Of a stretch of DNA of 64,000 nucleotides, positions 10,945 to 24,800 are shown in pieces. This DNA comes from Agelas oroides. Lineage: Eukaryota > Porifera > Demospongiae > Agelasida > Agelasidae. The stretch's first letter is position 1. The number at the start of each line of letters is the position of its first letter. The DNA lies in assembly GCA_949130485.1 (NCBI GenBank), contig OX422183.1:16636420-16700419 (forward strand), given 5' to 3'. Made by a program: the position numbers and the translations under genes. The notes beneath the pieces are model-generated. The model had not been told where the DNA came from. It searched no databases and saw only the letters and a program-made list of their open reading frames with translations.

Positions 10945-11462
10945 AACCCAGCTAGGTAGACCTTTCGTTTACACTGCTGCTACTCTCCCACCAAGACTCA
11001 TTTCACTAGATGTGCCTCAAGATGAGGTCATGCTACTTAGATCCACCGGCATTTCTAGGATGAATTACATCGGGGGGGGGGGGGGGGCAAAATGTACCTC
11101 GGGGGGGGGCACACTCCCCGGGAAATGTTTTCATTTTTGAGTTTGTGAGAAGTGATCTGAGGCCACTTTCATACACTACATGGCGAGTTGGTTTGCGTGC
11201 ATGAAACATAAAAAAGTATGTGTGCTGCATGCGTTACCCCACAGTGCACACCACGCTACTGCAAGTTGCAAAAATTACTACCAAGGTGTACGATATATAC
11301 TACATACACTAGCTCAGACTAAAGTCTCGATCATCTCGGGACCTTTGCTACTAAACTAGTCATGTTACTCAATACTTGTGATCAACCTAGCCAGATGAAG
11401 TCAGAATTAGACATGCATGGCGTACGTGTAATTTACGCAATCTCACCAGCTGGAGCTCTGGC

Positions 11463-12546
11463 ATTGGAAGAGAGGATAGACGGTATATATCCATAGCCAC
11501 AGTTCAATTCTCAAGCTGGATCTCTTTTAGGCTTGGTATTAACTCTGCAGTTAAAGTACAAAACGCACTCTACAAAAAACAAAAAACAAAAAAAACAACA
11601 ACAAACAAACAAACCAAAAATACGCCATTGATATTAACAGGCATAAACACTTTTGTATGGTTTATTCAGAAAGAGAAACATTTTCTGTCATCCCCTAAAG
11701 GGAAGCTGGGGTTTGGTACTGAAGACAATCTTTGTTTGCTGTTGTGTCTCAGAAAAGTAATAATTTGCACATGTGAAAAACATTGTTGAAATCTGAATAA
11801 ATGTCGGCTAACTGTTCCAAATGTATGGACGAGCGATTTGGTTCAAAAAGTTTGCCACCCATGCATGCAAACTTCAGAACACAACTGTTAGTACTACGTA
11901 CTTCCACAATACAAAACTGTATACAGTAATGGTTTGGTGTGCATTTAATGAGTTCATGATCACATACATGATAAGTTGCATCACCCTTCAATTAATGTTC
12001 AGACATGATGGCCATATGTAGCTATTAGATAGATGGTGTATCTTTACCATCCATGTACATATACTCAAACAAGAAAATCCGGTATAACTATTGCACTAAA
12101 TGTGACCAACTCGAGTTAGAGCTATCTGAAGCAGTGTCAGTGACAGCCTATGTATGTACAGCTTCCTGCATTCACATACTGGACTGGAGTAGTTGACTAG
12201 ACTCACAGACTAGTGACTGAGTCGTATTGAATTTTCTTTACACTCTCCATACTCATGCACTTGATGCAATATCTATATATTCAAAAACACTTATGTTACT
12301 TCAATCACATTTTCAAGTTATCTCAGTTGCATCAGTGTGACCAAGAATGCTACCAAATAGGTTTTCTTGAAAGTTCATTTAGGATCTTCTTCAGTTACAT
12401 TAGCTAGTCTCTTGTTTTGTTTCAGAAGACCCATTTGACTACATTCCTGGCATTTCTATCACAACCATGCAACCAAGGAACTCTCCAGGGGCGGATGTAT
12501 AAGATCAGAAAAACAACATGGAATTCTTCACTGTACTAATTGACGA
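11463..12546. other. Non-coding stretch of copy B
   Basis: Collinear with 1253-2175 of copy A. Contains a CAAAAA-rich tract at about 11570-11615. No gene recognised. Confidence 0.45.
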
Positions 12547-13130
12547 TCATAATGAAAAATTGCATAGCCAGTTCACTACTTGTGGATAATTTTTAACATT
12601 CCATTTCAGATACTTGTTTACTTCAGGGCTAACAAAGTTTTCAAGTGGCAATTTAGTGCCATTTCTCATTCTTTCCATGTCGTGAAAGGAGGTAATTCTG
12701 TGAACAGGGTTTTGTAACAACATTGGCTTTTCTACCACATGATCAAATAACCTTTTTGGGACATCACAATCAGACAGATATTGTGAAGTTGACTCACCGG
12801 TAACAACACCAGTTGGGAAACACCTCATTTATTTATCCCATGCAGTCTTATAATAGAGTTTTGTAAAGTAATTCAATTCACCTTGGGTACCATGCAACTT
12901 ACATTATGGCTAATAATGGATCCGGGAGGACATTTCTTGAGATCAAAGTGTCTAAGGTCACTTCCCAGTCTTGTCAACGTTTCAGTCTTGCCTTGTAACT
13001 TGGCGATTTTTGATTGTGACGGTTGCGGGAAATCTACTTTCAAGTTTTTACACGTTTTTGTATGAGGATCACAACAAAAGAAACCAGAGCTGCAGGAATC
13101 GCTGGTTTCATGATCAGACGGGTTGACTCA
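12547..13130 (-). pseudogene. Sulfotransferase-like pseudogene, copy B
   Basis: Minus-strand sequence gives a Cys-rich N-terminal part (13125-12885: CDPHTKTCKNLKVDFPQ and KKCPPGSIISHNVSCMVPK), then YYKTAWDK, a nonsense TAA where copy A has TAC, then FPTGVVTGESTSQYL, DVPKRLFDHV and NPVHRITSFHDMERMRNG. VTGE(S/T)xxYL and (R)NPVxRxxS are conserved around the PAPS site of carbohydrate sulfotransferases. A frame change separates the N-terminal part from the core, and the C-terminal third kept in copy A is missing. The parent was probably a Golgi type II sulfotransferase. The gene is broken; the acceptor is unknown. Confidence 0.65.
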
Positions 13131-15451
13131 GCACCATACATACTACCACCACCGATCTACATGCATTTTCACACCATATAATTATAACCCATGGGGATTG
13201 TTTAAAGTATTCATTGTCCAAATGACACACCTAAATTTCTAGCAATAGTGTCAATGCTGATATCAGAAGGGAGGTATTTATGAGTGGAATGTGGTCTTCA
13301 TATGGAATAATTCGATTCAGAGTTACTGAAAGAAATTCAAAGGTTTTTTTTTTTTATGTTTTCTAAGCCTGAAATTGCACTATAGCAGGAAATGTTGTGC
13401 TAATTGTAGTCCAACTGTAGGTTTATTTTTTCTCAAACTTCTTAATATCTTGTTGATCAGTAGCACTAGTGTCACAAGCAAGCTAGATCATCTCTCACCC
13501 ACCTCCAGAAAAGTGAAATTGATGTCATTGGTATTCATACCAATCAGATTGTACGGATCAATTTTTAACTGGTAGTAACACCTAAAAGTTAAGGCTTTAG
13601 TACATGTGAAGTGCAGTTGTAGGGTTCCTGGAAGTATGTAGCAGATTGAACAAAGGAGTCACAACTAGATTAATTAGGCTACAATCTACTTGCATAAATA
13701 ATAACTTTCTGGCTGTGACTGTACTATTAACCTGTATGTTTACAAATACTTGACTCATTTCTCAAATTACAAACTTCCAAGAGCTCCTAAAGTGATGTTT
13801 GTCATTGTAAGGTAACAAGATAACCCAAGACATAAATTTGGTCGTATAACTCATACATGAGGCCTAGTAACAAACACACAAACACACAAACAAACAAACA
13901 AACAAACATGCCCTGCACATGCAGAGGGTACAGACGTGCTTATTAACAAAGACATGTGCATTGACTCTTGATTCCATGGTGATATGAGGAGTGAAAGCTT
14001 AGCAACAGAAGCTAAGCATTTACGAAGCTCCAGGAAGTTTGTAACCTAATTTTGCTACATGAGGTCTGGTTTTGCCCGAAAGATTCCCTTGCACATATGC
14101 AGTGGATACCCTACAAAACATCAACAAGTGTACATGTTGTGTGTTCATATTATGGTGAGTGTGGGGAGTGAAACCGTAACAAGAGAATCATTCTGACTGA
14201 CTGTAAATACATATGACTTAGGAACTAAGAAGCATTATAGGAGCTCAAGGAAGTTTGTAATTTGAGAAGAGTCAACTCTAATCCTAAATGGTTTGCATAC
14301 GGCTAGCAAATAACAGTCACATACCTGCACCAAGCTGTCTAGTTAACATTGCCAGTATTTACACTGAGTGAATTAAAATTTGAGTTCTTAATTTTATCTA
14401 ATCATTTAAGCCATGAAGTATAAATACTAAAATACATACATCTGCTAGACATTCTGTCACTTTTCATGTGAGAGATCATGGTCTAACTTGATGGACTGGT
14501 ATAGCACAAGTAAGGAAGTGGTATATATGCTAGTGGTTTTATATGTATTCGTGGTATTGACATTTTTTTTGTTTGTTGTGCTCTATTTTCTGTTGATTTT
14601 TCTGTTTGATGATGCAGCTCTTCTTCATGTATCATGAATTGCACAATTCAATAGAAAATGTTTCAATGTTTTTTCACAAAATACCTAATCCCAAGATGTC
14701 TAACTGAATAGCTATTACATATACACAGCTCTATTAGGATATGCCATGAATATACGTACTTCTGCAGTCACAAACTGCATGGCCATTTAACAGATATCAT
14801 TTTCACTAGCTTTGGACCTGTGTGATTGAATTAAGTTTTGTTGGGCTTGTGGCTTTCCGAGTTGTTACATGTAACATCTTGCTTGTCACATCCATGCAGG
14901 TTAGCTTCTCAGTACAATACAGTCTCATGTATATAGCAACGGTAGCCTATTATGAAGGTTGAGGGTGAAATTTGTCTCTACAGACTGAGGAATGAACAAT
15001 GTATATAGGATACCTTCTGGAAAAATGGTGCTGAAGGAAATTAGCAATAAGTGTAATTGAAGTTATCTGTCACTGTGTTTTCACTATATAAGCAAGTTTC
15101 ATATGAAATAAACGAGTGGACACTGCACTACATCCTTGTTCACACCAACTCCATTCATGCCTCAGAGGATAATGAGAGGGTAAAATAGACATGGAGCAAC
15201 CCAAGTTGTTGGAAGAGGAACCCAACAAAACAGCAGGTATGTTATTGAGTGTTACTAAGTGATTGATATATAATTATGTACATTGCTGGTACCCACAATG
15301 TGCACATCTATGCTGACATAGCAATATTTCCTTATGCAACCACAGTGTCGTAATTGTTGACTCATTATAGGTCACTTAAGTTACTGGATATTGGAATCCA
15401 ATGCCTGATACCCATGTGTAAAATGACCATCCCAGAGGAAGAAATATATAA
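13131..15451. other. Non-coding stretch of copy B
   Basis: From 13669 it matches 3953-5850 of copy A. Contains a CAAA-rich tract near 13875-13910. No supported gene. Confidence 0.45.
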
Positions 15452-15505
15452 TTATAACCAGTCACCTAGGCAACACCTAGAAGAGAGATGTGAGCAACAT
15501 TTTCT
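15452..15505. repeat. X-box-type small repeat, copy B
   Basis: CACCTAGGCAACACCTAG followed by AGAAGAGAGATGTGAGCAAC, collinear with 5848-5905 and related to 19762-19848 and 29603-29680. Confidence 0.45.
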
Positions 15506-15804
15506 GTACGATGCACAAGTAATTAAATTTCTTCCATTAACTGCATGAAGGTTATTGGGTCAAAATTTCCTTGATTGTGTATATACAGCTGTTGATGATA
15601 TAAAAAAATGTTGTTCAATGATATATAAGCAGCTGTGTTTAGTTAGCGGCATTATACATGTTGTATATTAACTACTCAAATTAAAAACTTAAACGAAGAC
15701 TACATATTTGCCAAAATTGGGTGAAACTTTTGTTAATTAGTTAATCAAGACAAAAATTTACAAATCAACAATAAAAACACTAACACAGCGTGTAATTGTT
15801 CATC

Positions 15805-15873
15805 TCAAGAGTTATGTAAGTGCAGGCCTACTATTTTGTCACCAACAGCTTCAAAACTGCCTTGTAGATCATA
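15805..15873 (-). CDS. Receptor terminal exon
   Basis: The CCCACAG acceptor is preceded by a good pyrimidine tract. 69 bp in phase 0 encode YDLQGSFEAVGDKIVGLHLH, two more residues and TGA. It lies at the distal end of duplication copy B; its twin is at 6192-6260. Assignment to this gene rests on strand, spacing and phase. Confidence 0.5.
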   Translation of the reverse strand, partial: YDLQGSFEAVGDKIVGLHLHNS

Positions 15874-18800
15874 CTGTGGGAGTAAAAGGAAAAAGTCACC
15901 ATCATGGGTAGTTATGGTATGTTCATGAGTCACACTAATAATATAATACCTAAAATAACTGTGAGTCTACATGCGTGCAAGCATCACACGTCACATACAT
16001 GGAAGTATGTACATTAATAGTGCCAGGAATAGCGCGATGGAAGATTAGGCAGGCTGAATGATGAGGGTGTACATAAGCATACCGCACTTGGGGGGATCTT
16101 GGAGCATGCCCACCCTATTTAAATTTACTCCCAACTATTAATTTTAGTGCCACAGCTGTGCTTTTTTGAGTTAGTTATACATGCTACAGGATGTCAAGCA
16201 AGCATAACTAGCTAAGATGCCCAAGAGGGACCTTCTCTGAAAATCAAATTCAATGTTTACCTGCCAATCATGTTAACTTGTATTGTTACAGAACAGCTTG
16301 TACCTAATGTGCTACTGGCTCTACAGAATTGTTAATTATCAGAACAACAGTGAAAATATATCTTCAGTGGAAGCTATGGCACAATTTTTCAGTGGTTTCC
16401 ACTTCCATTGTAACTTATTCAGACTTCACTGTCAACTTGTATGAAAACTTCCTGAGTAAAGCAGATTTGTTTTTTCACCAAACTAAGCCTAACCACCAAT
16501 ATTTAAACTCAGTTAGTTTATACGGCATGCAACACAATGTGTACCATTGCCAATTGATTCATGCTTCATGTTTAGTATTTGTTTTGCTAGCATCTTCAAA
16601 CCTTTTCGTAGCCATCTCAATGAAAACAGAGTTAAGACAATAAAATTTAGATCCCCACCAACTTTGTGCTTGTTGGCCTGTTGCCATGGTAACACTTGTT
16701 AATATAGTGACTGTTTAGTTAAACAATGTACTTTTTCTTCAGCAGCAGTTTTTCTGAATACTTTTCACCCTTTTTTTGCTAGCATTCACTTTTGGATTGA
16801 GTGCCACAATGATTATTACCTGCTTAGCAACTTACCATTGTTTCATTATCTTCATACACCGTCATACGAATGTTGTCTCCCTCCTTCCACACCTTCATTC
16901 CCTATAAAATAATAATGTAACACAAGTCGAGAAAAGTAATGCAAAGACTACGATGTAAAATAAAAGACCAATGCAATAGGCCAGGGAAATCATTGGGGAG
17001 TGCCTATTAGTTAGTGCCATAGTATACCTACCCAAGAAATCAATTACCAACAAGCAGACATAAAAGTTAATGAGAGCCATATCTTTGTCCATTTGTTCTC
17101 CACAGGGCTATTCCTTTGACAAGGGATCTGCAGTTATTGGAAAGTTTCTAGCTATTGTACAGTTGCGGCAACAGAGCAATAAATTTTAAAATGTGTGGAG
17201 TAGTCAATACATGAACAATCAACGAACCACATCTCCCTTATAAAACAGGCCTAGATGTTATGCAAAGTCACCCACTGCGCAGGACGCGTTTCGGCCAATA
17301 CCAGGCCTCATCAGCTACGCTGGGGTGACCGGGAGATGGGGACTGCCATATCATGCATAGAATGACAGTCTTGTGTAGAAATCTAAGATTGTTTTTGAAT
17401 GCAAATTTGGTGTGGTTCTTTTTTTGCTGAAACAAACCCTATTTTCAAGGTTGAGAAACGACCAATCAGAAACCTATCTAGCCATAATGCTAGCTGGAGC
17501 ATGTTTATGCAGCACGCAGACATAAAAGACCTGCTTTCAGAAGCTATAATGTAATATGCACGTTGCTTTACCACCCTCTAGCTAAACAATGGATTCAACC
17601 TTTGCTGTGCATGTGATATTAGGTCATTAGATGGCAGGTTTGTTTTGATATTAGGCTATAACATATTTATCGAGCTTCTCATACACCTTGATAGATATTG
17701 GTAATGTATCTCATTAGCCACACACACAAGATTTAACAGTTGCTCCTGTACAACTACAATTGTATGTGAGTCAGAAAATTGCAAATGCAGGCCTCAAAAC
17801 TGTTTATGCAATTTTTATTTATTCTTTTTTATCTGAAGTCCGTGCCTGTCTGGGAAGCCAGAATGCATTACATGCACACGCACAACTTTTTATGGATTGT
17901 AGGCTTTTTAGCATAAGCACAATAATTTATGTGGTTGAATAAGTCACATTATGTGAGTAAGTATCTGTGCACGTGTAAATAGGGGGTGTGGCTTGCTTAT
18001 CTGCTGCATATTGTAAAGCCCACATATAAAAATTGTAGCATTACAGTACACACTTTACAGAAACCAGAAAGATTTTGGACTATGTATTTAATATGGCTGC
18101 CATTAGTGCACAGATTGAATTCAGTAGAAAAGACTATGAGAACAAATAGGTCATTTATGTTTGAGAATGAAATGAAACCACATGCTTTACACAAACCAGG
18201 GTTTCTTCTATGTGTCAGGGAATGATGCTAGCTAAAACTCAGATCAGCAGTACCAATGTACTGCTAACAGCACACTTACATCCATCATGTTAATATTTCT
18301 GGGGAATTCAGCAATCTTCTCAGGGCTTCTTTCTTCTTCCAGAAATGTCTTTATGTTCACATGGCCACTTTCATCTGCCAAGTCCCGGGGAGTCATCTGA
18401 TGTAAATAAAGAAACATCTAACTCAAACAAAACGCAAATGGTTCGAAATATATTAACTGACTTCCACATTCTCTTACCATGATGCCTCCTACATCAGAGC
18501 AAACTGGTATTTCAGGCATTAACACAATCCTTGGCAAGCAGCTTAGCAATTGTGATAGTTACATTATGAAGATATACTGAGTGGGTGCATCCCAGGTGTA
18601 CACTTGAATCATGGTTTATTTCATTAAGATCAGTGCATGGGGGAAATGACTTAATTGGTACTTAACCAAAAATTCGGGAAATAAATGCCTCCACTCTTGT
18701 TTTGTTCTCAGAGCAGTCAATGGGTCAAAGAATATAGTGTGTTTAAAGGGTCCACTTTTTTGACCCGCACTTGCAGTATTCAAAAAAGAGGGAGAAGGCC

Positions 18801-21800
18801 TTAAAACAATCTGTTGCACACTAATGTCACAGCAAAGTCGTCACTATTCTCAGCTACAAATAAGTTAGAGAAATTAGGCAAATTCCAGCCAAGGCAGGTC
18901 CTACCTCTAAACATATGTGACAGTCTGGTGTAGAAATCAAAGATGTGTATTTCGAACACATTGCCATGTTCAAGTGCTGAGGGCTCACACACACTTTGGT
19001 TTCTACATGTGACTGCCACAGATCTGAGTTGAAGCATAATCACTGAAGGGTGACTGTGATATAAGTTAACTCTGAAAGTTTTTTCACACCCATACTAAAC
19101 ATTTCCACCACTGAATAGTTTAGGCATGCGTTAGGCTAGACATTTTGGGCAACAGTGGCATACTGCAGATCATGTGGTAAGAACCCCCAAGCCTTCTCCC
19201 TTTATTCTTGCATACTCAAAAAGTGGTAAGTCCTGCTAGATTAGTGCACACAACTGCTTTCACAAAAGCTTATGGTGAACTCGAGGTGGCCATTCATTCT
19301 TGTCATACCAATTGGATCAACTTTTTTTGTGGGCACTACAATAGCTCTACTACCCTGTCACCATGGCTAGCTCTTTCCAGATAAAAACAGCTGCATACGT
19401 ATGTGCACACTCCTAGAGCTAATATCATGAAATGGGCATTGAGTAGTGCAAATTAACAGTGGGCACAAGGTTACTCAAACAATATCACCAGTAAGAATCT
19501 ACCTAGCCCTCAGTAGTGTAATCACTTACCCTAGCATCATCTTTGATGCTGATATCAGCTCCTTTCTTAACAAGGGTCCTCACTGAGTACTCATGGCCTT
19601 CTTTAGCTGCAATGTGTATGGGTGTCCGCTGATAGAAAGAAAGCCAGTAGTAATTTCAGTGTGTAGGCCAAATAGTGTTACAGACTTGGTATAACCTGTA
19701 TATAGCTAGTACCAAGGCACACATTAGAATGCTTTTTTTATCTCACTTATAGGTAGGTACCAGAAGTTACCTAGGTAACACTATATTAGCAGATGCTGTT
19801 GTTCATCTCTCTCTTGCACCTGCATAGGTAACAGGTTCTTTTACACCATTCCACAATTCTCAACTTTTAACCCCATATTACCCTATTTTGCTTGAAATTA
19901 TGCTCACTCAATAGTGGTCTTTCTTCAATATATGTAACTATGGTATCAATGTGGTTGGCAATGGTGACAAAATAGTGTGACACTTGCACTCAGAGGATGT
20001 AGTTGCTGGCTGTTGACCACCCGATTTATTATTGGCTGAGCTGGAGCTCATGTTGTAGTGTCGTCAGTGACTAACAGGTAGCCTCACATGATAAAACTGT
20101 ATTGTGCTAATGGCTACTCATTACTCTCAAAATTATGCTGGCATAATGTAAGCCTCCCTCCCCCCTTCTTTCACAGGGAGGAATAAATTTATGATAGTAG
20201 GCTGTTTGGTGTTGATAATACAGTCAAAAATAACTTTACCCCATAACTATCTGTGACATTGATATCAGCTCCTTTGTTAAGCAGGTATTTCATTATGTTA
20301 ATGCGGTCTCCTCGTTCAACTGCCACATGCAGGGGAGTCATCTGAAAAGGGAAAGAAAGAAAATGTAAAAGTAAAGTAACTTCCAGAAAAGTTAGTATTC
20401 AGACTGATTCTACATATTTCTGATGGTGGATATAAAGTGGCTCCTCTAATGCAATATTTCTGGTGGTGGTACTCAGACCCTGCATTTGCCATTGGGTACT
20501 AACAAGTTGAAATAACAAAATTATGAGTACACACACTTTACACCATCATTCCTAAGCCACTCCTACAAAATACCAAAGTCATGGCAGTCTTGTGTAGAAA
20601 TCTAAGAGTGTTTTGGAATGCAGGATTGGTGTAGTTTTATTGCTTAATCCATTAAAATGTACATGCACATGCGCAACTTTGCATGAATGGCAGGCTTCTT
20701 AGCAAAAGCACATATATGGCTGAAGGAGCTGGACTACTTGTCATGAATATTGAAAATGTCAATATGCAGCATACAAGCAAGCCACGCCCTCTTTTTTACA
20801 CAGCTGCACAGATACTTTGGAGTTTATAAAAGCTGATGACCTCTCAAACAACACAAGTTGACTGATGTGCTTCCAGGCTGGTTTGCATAACAGACTGATT
20901 TATAAAATGAAAATGTACATTGTAAAAGTAGTGAATATAGGGTCTTACTTACTCCATCAATATCGTTGCTGTTGATATCAGCTTCAAACTTTTCAACAAG
21001 GGATTCCACTGTGCACTCTTGGCCTTCTTCAACTGCAACATGCAGGGGAGTCCGCTGACGGAGAAATTGAAAAATAAATTAAGACAGTTGATGCAATACA
21101 AGTCATTGGGATTTGACTCTGTATATATATGTATTTATAGTGTAGCAGACTACTGTTGTGAAATATGTGGCACCACTTATGTGATACACAGCTGAGGGTG
21201 GCAGTCCCGTGTGGAAATTATTCTATTGCATATTTTGATCACATTACTGTATTTAGAACAGTGCATCACTGAACATCTATTAACCGATTACACACTAAGT
21301 TCGTTGGAATGCAATTAACCTCAAACGCGGGTAATTTTGGTGTCACGTGAGGTCAACATTATAAAAACGTATATCTAAAATTTTAAGCATCTGAGATCTG
21401 AAAGAAAACTCTACAGACGGAGGAATACAGATGGAGAAAGGTTCTACGCGGTTAATTTGTACATAGGTAAGTTGTTACGAAGCATACAGTACCACTTTGC
21501 GGGGAACGCTTACTTGTTGATAGTTGTGAGTAGCGTCTTTGGCTTTTCTCGTTGATAGCAAGGCGCAATCCCAGAGCTGCTTTGATATGTATAAAGCCTA
21601 AGGCCCGCTGCACCTTCGTAGGTAGCGTTGTATCTCTGCTTACAGGCGTTGAGAAGAAAACGTGGCTAATAACCGACTTTCACGATCGAGCCGAACGACG
21701 ATCGTCATGGCTTCTGGCATTCACTACGCTCCGCCCCTTGAGGGCTTCTAGACCAACCCCCACCTATTACTAGGGGAGGCCCCAACCTAACCACAGACCG

Positions 21801-24800
21801 GATATCAAAGCTGTTGCTAATAGCCTAGGGCTGTGATAAAACTCAAATGCAGCTGTGACGCGTATACGCGTCTACCGCATATAATGCATTGTTCCATGGT
21901 GACGCGTATACGCGTCTATCGCGTATAATCAGCGGGTGGAGCTAGCTTATAAACACTGTGAAGATACAGTGATTATCTATGAGGCATGTGTAATCCCACC
22001 CTTGCAGCACTTCAAAAGTGGCAGCACTTCAAATGTGACAACACAATCACAATACAGATTTCCACCTGGTAGCTACTATAACATACAGCACTTACCCCAT
22101 CCTCATCTTTGATGTTGATACATGTAGCACCTCCTTTGTCAATAAGAAGTCCCAAAACTTTTTCACAACGTCCTCTTTTAGCTGCCGCATGAAACGGAGT
22201 CATCTGATGGGGAGAAACATCAAGAGCAAACATAAACTGACTTCAAGGCATGTTGTCTATAGAATCATATTGCCAATGGTAAATATTAAGTAACCCCTTA
22301 GACCTAAAATTTCTGAAGACAACTGTTTTACCAACTCCCAAATCAAAATAATAGCAAGCATCAAAGTAAGCTGCTGGGCACTGCATGCATTATGTAACTG
22401 TATGCAAATTCAAGTGCTATCTATTAAATGCCTAACAGTTCACTTCGCCAGAGAATGTCGCATGCATCTGAAAGCAGCACAATTTCATACAATGTTTACA
22501 TCACTGAATACTCATCTCTGAAGAGTACAATTTGAACCGATACTGTATACACAGTGCCCTTCATAACAGCAGTTATCCAAACAGTCTCTGATCCTGGAAG
22601 CCCGACATTACCATCAGCAAGTAGTATATATACGTACTTACCCCACAATAATCTTGGATGGTTAAATCAGCTCCACGATTAACAAGGAATTCCACTGTGC
22701 ACTCTAGGCCTCCTCTAACTGCAACATGCAAGGGAGTCCGCTGATGGAGAAATTGAAACAAATGTTAAGACAGTACATGCAATACTATAGTCATAACAAT
22801 TCAGAAGTTGACTGACTTTGTCAATATAGTACAGATTGAAAGTATATACAAATTCCCAAATAAGGGATATACTTGAAGCAGCACTCAAATTCCTCAGAAA
22901 GCATAAGAAATGAACAATAGACCATGCTTTCTCACAACTGCCTGGAAATGAGGATAACTCAAACTCAAATCTCCAGTACTACTCTACCCTCAGTAGTGTA
23001 GTCACATAATTATAGCACTTACCCCATCCTCATCTGTGATGTTCATAGATTTATCCCCTCCTTTGTCTATAAGGTATCCCAGGATTTCTTCACAACGCCC
23101 TCTCTCAGCTGCCACGTGAAAGGGAGTCATCTGATGGAGAAAGACAGACCACATAAATAAACTGGATTGAAGGCTGGGTAGCATATTCAGACTCATTGGC
23201 CTATTTTATACACAGTTGTGTGTAAACAATATTGAAGTTACTATAAACACTTGCACATATACAGATGTGTTTACAGTAATAACAACAAAGGACTAATCAG
23301 GAAGGATACATAATAGTTATAGCACAGGTGGCTAGGGATTTATGGCTATAGTAAACAAACCTCGTCCTCGGGCTATGCCCTTAGACTCAGTCTGCTATGA
23401 CTATAACATAATCATTACCATGATTATGCTAATTTGCTCTAGATCATGTAATAATACATAATACATTGATTCACAGCTTTCTGTACTACCATGGTGAGTT
23501 CCGACACTGTTTGACTGTTTCCCGCTCTACTGTGGCTGCTTTCTACTTTACTGCAGCTGTTCAATGCTGGAGTCTCATGGTGTTGGAACAATTTCCGCAG
23601 TGGAGTGCCTTTATGGGCCACCCTAAAGATCAGCAGTTCTAATCTACCTTCATTAGCATTACGTATATAGGCCAACAGGAACTTGCAAAATGAAAACCTG
23701 TAAATTGATTTACATCATGGCCCAAAAGCTATGTAGTTGGCATTTCGAAGAGCAAAGGAATTTAAAAGGATAGCTAATTTACAAGGTAATGTTGACCCAC
23801 AATGGCTCCATACATATATATTTACCCCATTGTCATCCTTGATGGTGATATCAGCTTCTCTGTCAACAAGGTATTTCACTATTTCAGTGCGGGTTCTTTC
23901 AACTGCAACGTGCAAGGCAGTCCTCTGATGGAGAGAAATAAAGTACAGAAATACTCATGTTCTGTAGGTCAAAGCTGGCAATCTCTTCTTTTCAAACAAC
24001 ACAAACTCCCCAAAATACAACTCAGAACCAGTAAGGCCTGTCTGGTAAAAGCATTTCACTTGTCTGGTGAAAGTATTTCACACTTGCCACTTGTCATCAA
24101 GTTCTGTAATGTTTTGAATACCAAAGTGTACAGCTAACCTCACACCCAGGCATTAGTGTGTGGGTAGAGAAGAGAGAGTTTAGTACACCCTGTTTGCACA
24201 TATGTATGCTCAGTTCTCCCAGGATTTCTTGAAATTTTTGTAAAAACTATTCTGTTACACTAACTTCTGTTAGTCAGCCAATTTCTTTAGTGTGTAATAT
24301 GCTTGACATTGACCGTGCTTTGCGTGAATGATAACAAGGAAGCAAAGAAAGCACTCAGCTCTTCACTTGCAGGAATCATCAACACATTCATTCATTCAAT
24401 AATTGTATATACAGGCCCATTTATTCATTCTAGCTAAATACTACAGCATGTAAATGATGCAATCTTTATCTTCGAAGATCACCAACTACCTTGAACAAAA
24501 CATTGTAGACTGTTAGCATCCAAATGATGGCACTTCAGACTACAAAAAAAGGCACATTTGAAATGTGCCTCATAGGAAACATGACCCTGCAGTGCAGCAG
24601 GTAAACTCAAGAAAACTTGACACATGAACAAACAGAGTGTACAAGCTATGCTCTTTTTTCTCCTCCCCACATGAGAGCCTGGGAATAAGGTTAACTTTTA
24701 GTTAGCCATTTGGGCAAAGCATCTTGCAACCCTCATAAAATGTAAAGTCTAATGTATGTACTTATACCTCATTATTATCTTTGATGTTGATATCAGCTCC

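Larger units (their letters stand above)
10506..11462 (-). pseudogene. tRNA-like sequence of copy B, split by an insertion
   Basis: The T-arm half (10506-10530, B-box GGTTCGAGTCC on the minus strand, with a well-paired 5-bp stem) and the D-arm half (11435-11462) are contiguous in copy A. In copy B about 900 bp intervenes. This places the death-domain block inside a former tRNA-derived sequence. Confidence 0.5.
10283..16515. repeat. Segmental duplication, copy B, second part
   Basis: Resumes similarity to copy A at its position 943 and continues to about 6340. Extra material relative to A includes about 10530-11435 (death-domain remnant, a small 9-bp-target element, G-rich tracts) and about 15915-16460. 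The distal end overlaps the 3' end of the ankyrin receptor gene. Confidence 0.8.

Noticed and set aside
16329..16643. 104-codon plus-strand frame as a gene
   Set aside because: Part of a dispersed repeat shared with 27624-27735 and 6300-6345; no start context or domain, so listed only as a repeat.
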